A DNA stretch of 18,290 bases from NCBI RefSeq assembly GCF_021107415.1, contig NZ_JAIOSW010000126.1:1-18290 (forward strand). Reading direction: 5' to 3'. Origin of the DNA: Desulfobacula sp. GTDB taxonomy: Bacteria; Desulfobacterota; Desulfobacteria; Desulfobacterales; Desulfobacteraceae. Every line of letters starts with the position of its first letter. The first letter of the stretch is position 1. Under the pieces are notes generated by a model. That model was not told the DNA's origin and searched no databases. It saw nothing but the letters and a program-made list of their open reading frames with translations. The position numbers and the translations under genes were made by a program. Positions 7,501-13,618 of the stretch are shown here, piece after piece.

Positions 7501-9105
7501 AAAAAAGAGATTCAAAAATATGCTGAACAAGTTGTATTTTTGCCCAAGGTGTCAGAGTGTTTTCAGCCGTTCATTGATATTACCTTCACATTTTTGTTTG
7601 GATTTTATTTCGGGCTGGCACGGGGCAGGCTTTCCGGTCAGATGCCCAGAAATATGACCAAATCCGTGACTGCAGGCCGGGCAAAGAGCAGCAAAGACTT
7701 GTCTGTCTCAGATGTTATGGATGACATTGCTGCTAAGAATAAAGCAGGGGATGTTCTGCCTGCCTATCTATTGACCCCGGCAGACAGACCCTGCTGGATC
7801 GACCTGGCCGGTAATGACCAGGAAAAACTATATTATACGGATTTAATCAGGCTAAGCGCTGCCTTCCATGATCCGGAGCCCTTTTCAGCTTTCTTTTCAA
7901 CTCCGACAGGTGCGCGTCTTGAGGCCGTATCAACCCTTATATTCAAGTATCTGACAGATGATGGGATCATCATATTTGTGCCAATGGACAAGCAGGCTGA
8001 AGCCGGGTGTAGAAATTTTTCCCAGTTGTGGGAACTCTGTTTTGATCTTCCCCTCCAGGTGGAATTTCCTGAAAAAATAAAAGGGATCAGCACAGAGGAC
8101 AGTCTGGTGATAGTAGTGGCTTCAGAACCATCGGATAAAGATTTATTGTCAATGGTATGCCGATATTCCCATAAAAATCTGCTCTGGATTGGTCCTGAAA
8201 ACGGAAAAGTGGGGTTTCAGACATTTTCAAATTCTTTTGGAACTTATTTTTTTAATAATCCGGGTCTTTCCTGTAAATACGAGCATGTCTATTATGCCCT
8301 GTCCCTGTTTTTTTCAACGCTCATGGAGTATCAACACCCCATACGCGCCAGGATGTTCCTTGATCATTTCAAGCTTTTTTTGCCGACCGTGAATACTATC
8401 CTCGGGGATAAAGGATTCAGGCAGACAATTCAGGATATGCTAAAAGAAAATCAGACCTATAAAAAAGGACTTTTCATCACCAGCCTGAAAGGAAACAGTA
8501 TCTCATGGAAAAACAAATTCCGTACCCATAAAATCCGGGGGCTTGAAAGTGAAACATTTGGTGTCAGTGCCTATTCTCACCTGGTTATGGTGGATCCTTT
8601 GGTGGAAGAAAAGTATGTAAAGTTGGAACCCAGATATATTATGGTCAAAACCTATTCTGAACAGGATGTTTGTGCATGGGAAAAGCGGTATCTGGGCGGT
8701 GCTGATATAGATGATTTTTTACGGGAATTCTCCATGCCCTTTCACCCTGAGTCGATTCTGCCGTTTATGATTGATAACCAATGGTATCTGCCGGTATTAA
8801 AGTCTGATTATGACACAGACCAAGACTGCCTGGTCATTATTGATGCTACCAGTGAAAAATATTTTGACTCAGCACTGGATGAGCTGGCCACATTCGGTAG
8901 TCGATATGCACGGCTTGTTATTATCACCCAGAAAGGCTTTACCACTGATGCACGGCTTGCCACCCTGAAAAAATATCCCTTGAGCAATATCATTCTTGTA
9001 CCGGGAATTACAGACTCGAACGGCAATTCCCGGATACTCTCGGATTATATTCTTCCAGTAGTGATTAGTATCATTGGTTCTGCCATGAAGTTCCTTGACC
9101 AATGA
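4564..9105 (+). CDS. Giant GlmS-like protein: split class II glutaminase plus SIS domains
   Basis: A 1513-aa protein, about 2.5 times the length of GlmS (about 610 aa). The N-terminus MCGIVVYYG exposes Cys2 as the Ntn nucleophile once Met is removed. RAPDSTG (28-34) matches the GlmS RGYDSxG box. The next glutaminase boxes appear only about 335 residues later: GRWA (369-372), VRNAHPF (379-385), NGQF (398-401) and SDNSTELF (422-429). These carry the oxyanion and substrate residues Arg, Asn-Gly and Asp. About 290 residues of unrecognised, mostly helical sequence are thus inserted inside the glutaminase. EEHLFEIPG (666-674) matches the GlmS linker KEIYEQP. SIS1 (about 712-845) has SWSGTTSD (768-775) and GEEVTVAPLK (817-826). 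SIS2 (about 890-1040) ends MPRNMTKSVTAG, like the GlmS C-terminus. Residues 1040-1513 are extra and may be a decayed second SIS pair. By hand alignment, E. coli GlmS Lys485 and Glu488 correspond to Asn911 and Leu914, while His504 and Lys603 are kept (His934, Lys1033). Canonical glucosamine-6-phosphate synthesis is therefore doubtful. GAGG lies before the ATG (4549-4552). Its true reaction is unknown. Confidence 0.8.
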   Translation: MCGIVVYYGDAENRLTRVFTGMWAIIYRAPDSTGIGMIGSDLEPLKIRRELGSVDNLIDRLIESPIFDESELRVVSVMDDAFHSYSDFMVQNQEKLIAFEGFSPKERFIDKPDNKSFLRWSALTDIQNILQVEPGTAGNPEIQEYFKIDSPKQFKATINRLVMDFDLPLAIAKKFMLTGFETLIRSKRENGSAPVNENDLVHEFQQIFDSYAYDEDPGRPVRVTYKPGPKNPYARKYVWQYLRDMVVTLPPDYTMDGIANLFRSIDSSVLANIIHTPEMDDRIQLIFENFWGVNKTTPPVYWRTLYRTERIYNVYGIAAASALAYFQIDVYMKKMLKTSKENNLPPGHIPGRTHPLLLKYMVQPVIGQGRWAIQSSTSVRNAHPFIDEKKLRAVVLNGQFSTDIESRIREYLTQVTKINLRSDNSTELFVMLWGHYFDTAYMASQRYEVIEKQHRLGLEDVSVCSQSVDYGIFTKLSNKTKHDIDEMSFIQAMETMVRSGGQFAVSGISMVSTDRLFVAAHKRPVYIVKRQDTSDFMVVSDINAALGLFPQTLIQSTSIKLRKLMNTYSKKSVIVEPDFFDDESDSRESWFRREKTALLAPFQVEIYALDQERVFAKIQTNAGINNVLRELTIMDFSGKVKTDIRPDHISLTPITFKKDFGRTFYEEHLFEIPGLLKDVLGRYSCPDRHIPVFDIRERLLRKRFGADLASLNRIILVSTGFSYLLAEVVEKNMEQFLTGINIIVATPLEIGMVEKSINPDGDLVIMVSWSGTTSDMIDFASHLLTRNVLMVGVTEKPFSDLALITRKSAGVIPVLSGEEVTVAPLKSSICMLLVLELFCIYISVLTSDDTKKAADFCKEIKQIPEKINAMLSDEKVITFCQEVAKKTQNTNIHYIVDALHDVGSAKIGALNLELNAWTSMGNAIDYSEMDAFIHTPLADKDLILVNATNAQRLIQGIDFMKGLYGNRKRFFAMSYKNREKKEIQKYAEQVVFLPKVSECFQPFIDITFTFLFGFYFGLARGRLSGQMPRNMTKSVTAGRAKSSKDLSVSDVMDDIAAKNKAGDVLPAYLLTPADRPCWIDLAGNDQEKLYYTDLIRLSAAFHDPEPFSAFFSTPTGARLEAVSTLIFKYLTDDGIIIFVPMDKQAEAGCRNFSQLWELCFDLPLQVEFPEKIKGISTEDSLVIVVASEPSDKDLLSMVCRYSHKNLLWIGPENGKVGFQTFSNSFGTYFFNNPGLSCKYEHVYYALSLFFSTLMEYQHPIRARMFLDHFKLFLPTVNTILGDKGFRQTIQDMLKENQTYKKGLFITSLKGNSISWKNKFRTHKIRGLESETFGVSAYSHLVMVDPLVEEKYVKLEPRYIMVKTYSEQDVCAWEKRYLGGADIDDFLREFSMPFHPESILPFMIDNQWYLPVLKSDYDTDQDCLVIIDATSEKYFDSALDELATFGSRYARLVIITQKGFTTDARLATLKKYPLSNIILVPGITDSNGNSRILSDYILPVVISIIGSAMKFLDQ

Positions 9106-9108
9106 GCA

Positions 9109-9183
9109 GGCAATCCTTTTAGTTTTCGCTGCCAACACCGGTTCTTTAAAGAATTTCCAGGGGTTGCCATGTGAATTTTTTTT
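9109..9183 (+). terminator. Possible terminator after the giant GlmS-like gene
   Basis: GGCAATCC (9109-9116) can pair with GGGTTGCC (9161-9168), giving eight pairs including one G-U. The loop contains the palindrome TTCTTTAAAGAA. A run of eight T (9176-9183) follows seven bases after the stem. The loop is long and the T-run is slightly displaced, so this is a moderate candidate only. Confidence 0.4.
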
Positions 9184-9240
9184 ACATTCCTTCTCACCCA
9201 TTCGAGCATAATGAGCGCTCTTCATACTTAAATCATGCGT

Positions 9241-9316
9241 TGATATCATAATAATTATTTATTGATATATCAATTATTTAAAATAAAATAATTATTTATA
9301 TAATTGAAAATTTCAA
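9241..9316. repeat. Cluster of palindromes and a 13-bp direct repeat in the AT-rich gntR upstream region
   Basis: TGATATCA (9241-9248) and the 14-bp perfect palindrome ATTGATATATCAAT (9261-9274) share the same half-site. TTGAAA (9304-9309) and TTTCAA (9311-9316) form an inverted repeat around one central base. AATAATTATTTAT occurs twice, at 9250-9262 and 9287-9299. The whole 9240-9360 stretch is extremely AT-rich, so some of this can arise by chance. The related palindromes are plausible binding sites for the GntR regulator encoded next to them. Confidence 0.45.
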
Positions 9317-9332
9317 AGATTAATTCTATAAT
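9304..9332 (+). promoter_or_regulatory. Sigma-70-type promoter for the gntR-aor-mttB operon
   Basis: TTGAAA (9304-9309) and TATAAT (9327-9332) are separated by exactly 17 bp, about 90 bp before the gntR start codon. The -35 box is the left arm of a TTGAAA-a-TTTCAA inverted repeat, so a protein bound there would block polymerase. The 9106-9422 gap (317 bp) otherwise holds the possible terminator near its left end and AT-rich palindromes. I see no gene in it. Confidence 0.6.
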
Positions 9333-9422
9333 ATTAAATAATTAAACTGTTGATAGTAAGAATTTTTATGTTATATATAGATGAACCTAAGTGAACTCTT
9401 ATGGACAAACAGGAGAAAATGA

Positions 9423-10094
9423 ATGCCTGAAAAAATAGGCGATGCAAGCAAGCATGTTATATATAAAAGGATTAGAGCTGATATCATTACCGGCAGGAAA
9501 AAACCAGGTGAACGATTGTCAATTGATATTTTAAAAGAAGAGTTCGGAACCAGTGTCACTCCAGTCAGAGATGCTCTGCAGATGCTCAGTCATGAAGATC
9601 TTGTCACAATAAAACCCCGGTCCGGATATTATGTAACGCTGGTTTCTCTAAAAGAACTCACTGACATGATTGAGTTTCGACAAATTCTCGAACTGGCTGC
9701 GGTGGAACGTGCGGCCCAAAAAATTAATGGCGAACAGATTGCTATTCTTGAGAATGTACATGCCGGTTACACAAATGATGATGATGAAACGTATTCACGG
9801 TACACTGAAGAAAACCAGAACTTTCATTATCTGGTTGCCAAAGCATCAGGCAATGATGAACTGGCCCGGCAGATAAAACATTTACATGACCGCCTGGCCC
9901 GGTTTGTGGTGATTGTTCGTTCCGGCAAACACATGATTGATATTCATGGACGCCTGATAAAAAAATTAAAAGCCCATGACCCTGCGGGTGCAAAGAAAAC
10001 ATTGCTAAAAGAGCTTGACGAAGCCAGAACGGCCATCATGGAAAAAATCATGCAGGAAGAAGCCGCTTCCTGGCATCTGGGAACTTGGAAATGA
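9423..10094 (+). CDS. FCD-type GntR-family transcriptional regulator
   Basis: A 223-aa DNA-binding regulator. Residues about 10-75 are the GntR winged helix: IIxGRKKPGERLS, then LKEEFGTSVTPVRDALQMLSHEDLV and the wing IKPRSGYYV. Residues about 80-205 are the helical FCD effector domain: EFRQILELAAVERAA, NFHYLVAKASGN with His135, and DIHGRLIKKL with His175. The usual third histidine near the C-terminus appears to be absent (KELDEA), so metal-dependent ligand binding as in many FCD proteins is uncertain. AGGAG (9411-9415) lies seven bases before the ATG. Its stop codon overlaps the start of the oxidoreductase gene (ATGA), so it is co-translated with its probable targets. It likely binds the palindromes at 9241-9316 and represses its own operon until an organic acid or amine-derived ligand is present. 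The ligand is unknown. Confidence 0.88.
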   Translation: MPEKIGDASKHVIYKRIRADIITGRKKPGERLSIDILKEEFGTSVTPVRDALQMLSHEDLVTIKPRSGYYVTLVSLKELTDMIEFRQILELAAVERAAQKINGEQIAILENVHAGYTNDDDETYSRYTEENQNFHYLVAKASGNDELARQIKHLHDRLARFVVIVRSGKHMIDIHGRLIKKLKAHDPAGAKKTLLKELDEARTAIMEKIMQEEAASWHLGTWK

Positions 10095-11914
10095 ATTCAG
10101 CAGAATATTTCGGACAATTGCTCAATGTTAATCTGAGTTCAAGTCAGTGTGCTCTTTCAGCATTCCCTGAGGCAGCTGTGGACTATATCGGAGGGCGCGG
10201 ATTTAATATCTGGTACCTCTATCATCATCTCCCTGCTAAAACAGATCCTCTGGCCCCTGAAAACATATTACTGCTATCATGCGGCCTTCTTACAGGATCA
10301 TCCGCCCCGGCCTCGGCCAGACTGCACATTAATGCTCTCTCGCCTTTGACCGGGATACTGGGCAGTTCAAATATCGGTGGTTATGCAGGGGCGTGGCTTA
10401 GATCCTGTAATATCGCTTCTATCATTATTACAGGAAAATCGCAGAAACCCGTCTACCTTTATATTGATTCCAATGGAGCTCGTTTTGAGGATGCCTCTCA
10501 TCTTTTGGAGCGCGATGCCTTTGAAACCCAGGATATGATTAAACACTCCCATAAAAATAAAAAATTAAAAATCCTGGCCATTGGACCGGGAGGTGAAAGC
10601 AAGATTCGGTTTGCTGCGATAATGAGCGGACGGGATCATGCGGCAGGCAGAACCGGGATGGGGTCGGTCATGGGATCAAAGAATCTTAAAGCCATTGTGA
10701 TTTCCAGGGGAAGTCATAAACATTTTCCTGCGGTTACCCCTTTACAAAAAGGAGCTGTCAAAGCCTATGTGTCTGAAATAAGAAAATCTTCCGAATTTAA
10801 TTTTTTTTCAAAATATGGCGGTGCAGGATATGTTAAATGGGCGAATGACTTTGGAATCATGGGCAGCAAAAATTATAGTGAAATCGGCGTCAAGCATATT
10901 GAAAAAATTGATGGCCGGCAGCTTGATAAAAATATTGTCCGGTCCAGTGGGTGCTTTCGCTGTCCGGTCCAGTGCAAGGCTGATCTTCAATTAGACGGCA
11001 TGGATACAGATGAGTTTTTCACACGGCCTGAATTTGAACCGGTTATCAACCTGGGACCAAAATGCGGTCTTGATGACCTGAACCAGATTATTAAGCTGGA
11101 TAATCTGTGTGGCCGCCTGGGGATAGATACCACTTCCACCGCCAGTGTCATTGCCTTTGCCATGGATCTTTTTGAAAAAAAAATATTACCCGCCTATTTG
11201 ATTGGCGATCTCGACCTTTCCTGGGGTAATGCCGCAACCATGGAAAAGCTGATTTACCAGATGGTTGAGGGCAAGGGCCTTGGAAAAATTTTATGTCTGG
11301 GTGTTAGAAAAGCAGCCGAGATCATCGGCAACGGTGCCAGCCAACATGCAGTCCATGTCAAAGGCCTGGAATTGACCGCCTACCACCCGATGGCCATCAT
11401 GGGGACTGCCCTTGGATATGCCGTATCAAGCCGTGGTGGTGATTATAATAATGTGTATGCCTCCCTTGAATACAGCTGGTCGGAAACCAAGGCGGAAGAA
11501 GAATTTGGGACCAGGGAGGCCGTCAACATAAAATCTATCCTGGCAAAAGGCAAGGTGATAAAAAAAGCCGTCACAACAAATATTATAGTGGACAGCTTAG
11601 GGATTTGCAAAGTACCGGTTTTATCTCTTTTAAAATCCTTTAATCTTGAAAATGAAGTAAGGCTCATTAATGGGCTGACCGGCCTGAACGTTTCAAATAT
11701 TAATCTCTTTGAGGCCGGGGAAAAAATAGCCGCCCTTGAAAAGCTTTTTAATATCCGGCATGCAAAGGATGATATTGAGGATAAACTCCCACAGATGTTT
11801 ATAAACCAGGATCGCAATCAAAAATTAATCCAGCAAAATTTTGAAACCATGTTACAGGAGTATTACAACGCCATGGGGTGGGATGAGAAAGGAATCCCTC
11901 CTGAGCCGGCATAG
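10091..11914 (+). CDS. aor: Tungsten-type aldehyde:ferredoxin oxidoreductase
   Basis: A 607-aa enzyme of the AOR family, which oxidises aldehydes to acids (or reduces acids) with a bis-pterin tungsten cofactor and a [4Fe-4S] cluster, passing electrons to ferredoxin. The N-terminal domain shows GGRGFNIWYL (34-43), GSSNIGGYAGAWLR (91-104) and RTGMGSVMGSKNLKAI (187-202), as expected for pterin binding. The cluster ligands are Cys288, Cys291 and Cys295 in CFRCPVQC, with Cys506 in DSLGICK as the distant fourth. EFEPVINLGPKCGLDD (314-329) and VKGLELTAYHP (423-433) are further family marks. Length is normal. The ATG at 10091 overlaps the gntR stop by four bases and suits the frame better than the TTG two codons earlier. 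The second mttB follows after 34 bp. It may oxidise an aldehyde made during breakdown of the demethylated amine; the substrate is an inference. Confidence 0.9.
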   Translation: MNSAEYFGQLLNVNLSSSQCALSAFPEAAVDYIGGRGFNIWYLYHHLPAKTDPLAPENILLLSCGLLTGSSAPASARLHINALSPLTGILGSSNIGGYAGAWLRSCNIASIIITGKSQKPVYLYIDSNGARFEDASHLLERDAFETQDMIKHSHKNKKLKILAIGPGGESKIRFAAIMSGRDHAAGRTGMGSVMGSKNLKAIVISRGSHKHFPAVTPLQKGAVKAYVSEIRKSSEFNFFSKYGGAGYVKWANDFGIMGSKNYSEIGVKHIEKIDGRQLDKNIVRSSGCFRCPVQCKADLQLDGMDTDEFFTRPEFEPVINLGPKCGLDDLNQIIKLDNLCGRLGIDTTSTASVIAFAMDLFEKKILPAYLIGDLDLSWGNAATMEKLIYQMVEGKGLGKILCLGVRKAAEIIGNGASQHAVHVKGLELTAYHPMAIMGTALGYAVSSRGGDYNNVYASLEYSWSETKAEEEFGTREAVNIKSILAKGKVIKKAVTTNIIVDSLGICKVPVLSLLKSFNLENEVRLINGLTGLNVSNINLFEAGEKIAALEKLFNIRHAKDDIEDKLPQMFINQDRNQKLIQQNFETMLQEYYNAMGWDEKGIPPEPA

Positions 11915-11935
11915 AAAATAAATTTTATTTATATT

Positions 11936-11941
11936 GGAGGA
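11936..11941 (+). promoter_or_regulatory. Ribosome binding site that fixes a TTG start
   Basis: GGAGGA is followed after seven bases by TTG at 11949-11951. The longer reading frame would start at a TTG at 11934, which overlaps this site. The first in-frame ATG (11988) has no Shine-Dalgarno. TTG 11949 is therefore the best start. Confidence 0.7.
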
Positions 11942-11948
11942 AACAAAA

Positions 11949-13418
11949 TTGATTCAGTCTTCAAATATTCAAACCCGATCTGTTGGCATGAAGATTTTCA
12001 CTGATGATCAGATTTGGGAAATAAGACAGGCCGCTTTTGATATTATTGAAAGAGTCGGGTTTAAATGCGGGCACAAACAAGTTCATAAAATGATGAAACA
12101 GGCCGGTGCACGGGTGAAGGACAATCATATCAACATTCCAAGGCATATTGTTGAAGAATGCCTTGCCACAACTCCCAAGGGCTGGATCATTTATGACAGG
12201 AACGGTAAACGGGCAATGGAAGTGGAAGGGGAAAAAAGCCATTACGGTACCTCCACTGCCAGTCCCAATACACGGGATGCATTTACCGGTGATATCCGGC
12301 CGACCTGTATCAAGGATATCGAGCTGGGTGCAAAAGTGGCGGATTACCTGGATGGCATTGATTTTGTCATGCCAATGGGAAGTGCCCAGGATGTACCCGG
12401 AGAAGCAGCAGAAGTTCACGAATTTGAAGCCATGGTTTCTAATACAACAAAACCATCTGTTGTTATCGGTTATACAGCTCTTGGCTGTGAGTATGTTTAC
12501 GAGATGGCGGCCGTGATTGCCGGGGGGCAGGAAAATTTAAGTAAAAAACCGTTTATTATCGCCTACCCCGAAGCCATTGCACCGCTTTTTTTTCCAGATG
12601 AAGTCATTGAGCGTATTTTTGTGGCGGCTGACCGGTTTATGCCCCAGCTGCCGGGTTCAACCGTCCAGCCAGGTGCTACAGGGCCGGTTACTCTGGCTGG
12701 GGTTATCACCCTGATCACGGCGGAATCACTCATCCATATTACCATTGCCCAGTTGCGAAAAAAAGGATGCCCGGTTGCCATGAGCGGCAATGTCGGTATC
12801 CTTGATATGAAAACAGCGCTCATGGCAGTGGGTGCACCGGAAACCAACCTGGCCCTTGCTGCCCAGGCAGAGGTGGCACGCTCCTTTAACCTGCCGACCT
12901 GGGGACTTGCCGGGGCAACGGATTCAAAAATGCTGGATGCCCAGGCAGGTATTGAAAGCGCTTTTTCAATATTAAGCCAGGGGCTTTCCGGTCTAAACCT
13001 GATTCATGATGTCGGGTATATGGCTTCGGGCATGGCCTGTTCCCTTGAACAACTGGTAATGGGCAACGAAGTGGTCGGTATGACAAAGCGGTTTGTAGAA
13101 GGTATTACTGTAACACGAGAAACCATTGCCAGGCAGATCATAGAAGATGTGGGGCCTGGCGGCCACTTCCTGGTGCAGCAGCATACAATGAATCATTTCA
13201 AAGAAGAACTCTGGAATGCCAAGCTTTTAAACCGCCAGACCATTGATGCCTGGAATGATGCAGGCAAACCCTCAATGGAAGACCGGGTAAAAGAAGAAGT
13301 CAGGATGATTACCGAAACTCACAAACCGGAACCTTTGAGCGATAAGATCATATCAGAGCTGGATCGGTTGAAAAAAGAAGGAGAAAGGGAAATTCTTGCC
13401 AAATTAGAAAAAGGATAG
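11949..13418 (+). CDS. mttB: Second MttB-family methyltransferase (non-pyrrolysine)
   Basis: A 489-aa MttB-superfamily enzyme, clearly paralogous to the one at 1382 but diverged. Shared marks: FTDDQIWEIRQAAFDIIERVG (17-37), PGSTVQPGATGPVTLAG (235-251, the counterpart of GSTSPLTMAG in the first copy), GATDSKMLDAQAGIESAF (322-339), and EDVGPGGHFLVQQHTMNHF (399-417). There is no internal amber codon, so pyrrolysine is not used. Translation probably starts at TTG (see the ribosome binding site entry). It has no dedicated corrinoid protein in its operon. It could use the carrier encoded at 2902, or one elsewhere in the genome. It lies 34 bp after the aldehyde oxidoreductase and 12 bp before a broken FAD oxidoreductase, suggesting a catabolic operon for a methylated amine different from that of the first cassette. 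The C-terminal 30 residues are a charged, lysine/glutamate-rich helix. Confidence 0.9.
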   Translation: MIQSSNIQTRSVGMKIFTDDQIWEIRQAAFDIIERVGFKCGHKQVHKMMKQAGARVKDNHINIPRHIVEECLATTPKGWIIYDRNGKRAMEVEGEKSHYGTSTASPNTRDAFTGDIRPTCIKDIELGAKVADYLDGIDFVMPMGSAQDVPGEAAEVHEFEAMVSNTTKPSVVIGYTALGCEYVYEMAAVIAGGQENLSKKPFIIAYPEAIAPLFFPDEVIERIFVAADRFMPQLPGSTVQPGATGPVTLAGVITLITAESLIHITIAQLRKKGCPVAMSGNVGILDMKTALMAVGAPETNLALAAQAEVARSFNLPTWGLAGATDSKMLDAQAGIESAFSILSQGLSGLNLIHDVGYMASGMACSLEQLVMGNEVVGMTKRFVEGITVTRETIARQIIEDVGPGGHFLVQQHTMNHFKEELWNAKLLNRQTIDAWNDAGKPSMEDRVKEEVRMITETHKPEPLSDKIISELDRLKKEGEREILAKLEKG

Positions 13419-13430
13419 AGGAAAAAATAA

Positions 13431-13547
13431 ATGATAAGTAAAAACTATGATGCCATTATCATTGGTGCCGGCATTATCGGCAACAGCATTGCTTATACTG
13501 TGAAAACGGAAACGACCATGACACAGATCCGCTGCAATACAGGATGA
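13431..13547 (+). pseudogene. 5' remnant of a DAO-type FAD-dependent oxidoreductase
   Basis: The reading frame begins well: AGGA before the ATG, then MISKNYDAIIIGAGIIGNS, a perfect FAD/NAD dinucleotide-binding strand with GxGxxGxS, as at the start of sarcosine/dimethylglycine dehydrogenase-like (DAO) proteins. After about residue 24 the resemblance stops and the frame ends at TGA after 38 codons. A full protein would have about 380-800 residues, so almost all of the gene is missing. The spacing to the preceding mttB (12 bp) shows it was once the next gene of that operon. The sequence 13548-13618 shows no recognisable remainder. Deletion is the simplest explanation. Confidence 0.7.
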
Positions 13548-13618
13548 AATATATTAATCATACATTGAATATTGGTTTTTTCAGCCGGAACCGCGAAATT
13601 AACAAAGATTCAAGTTTT

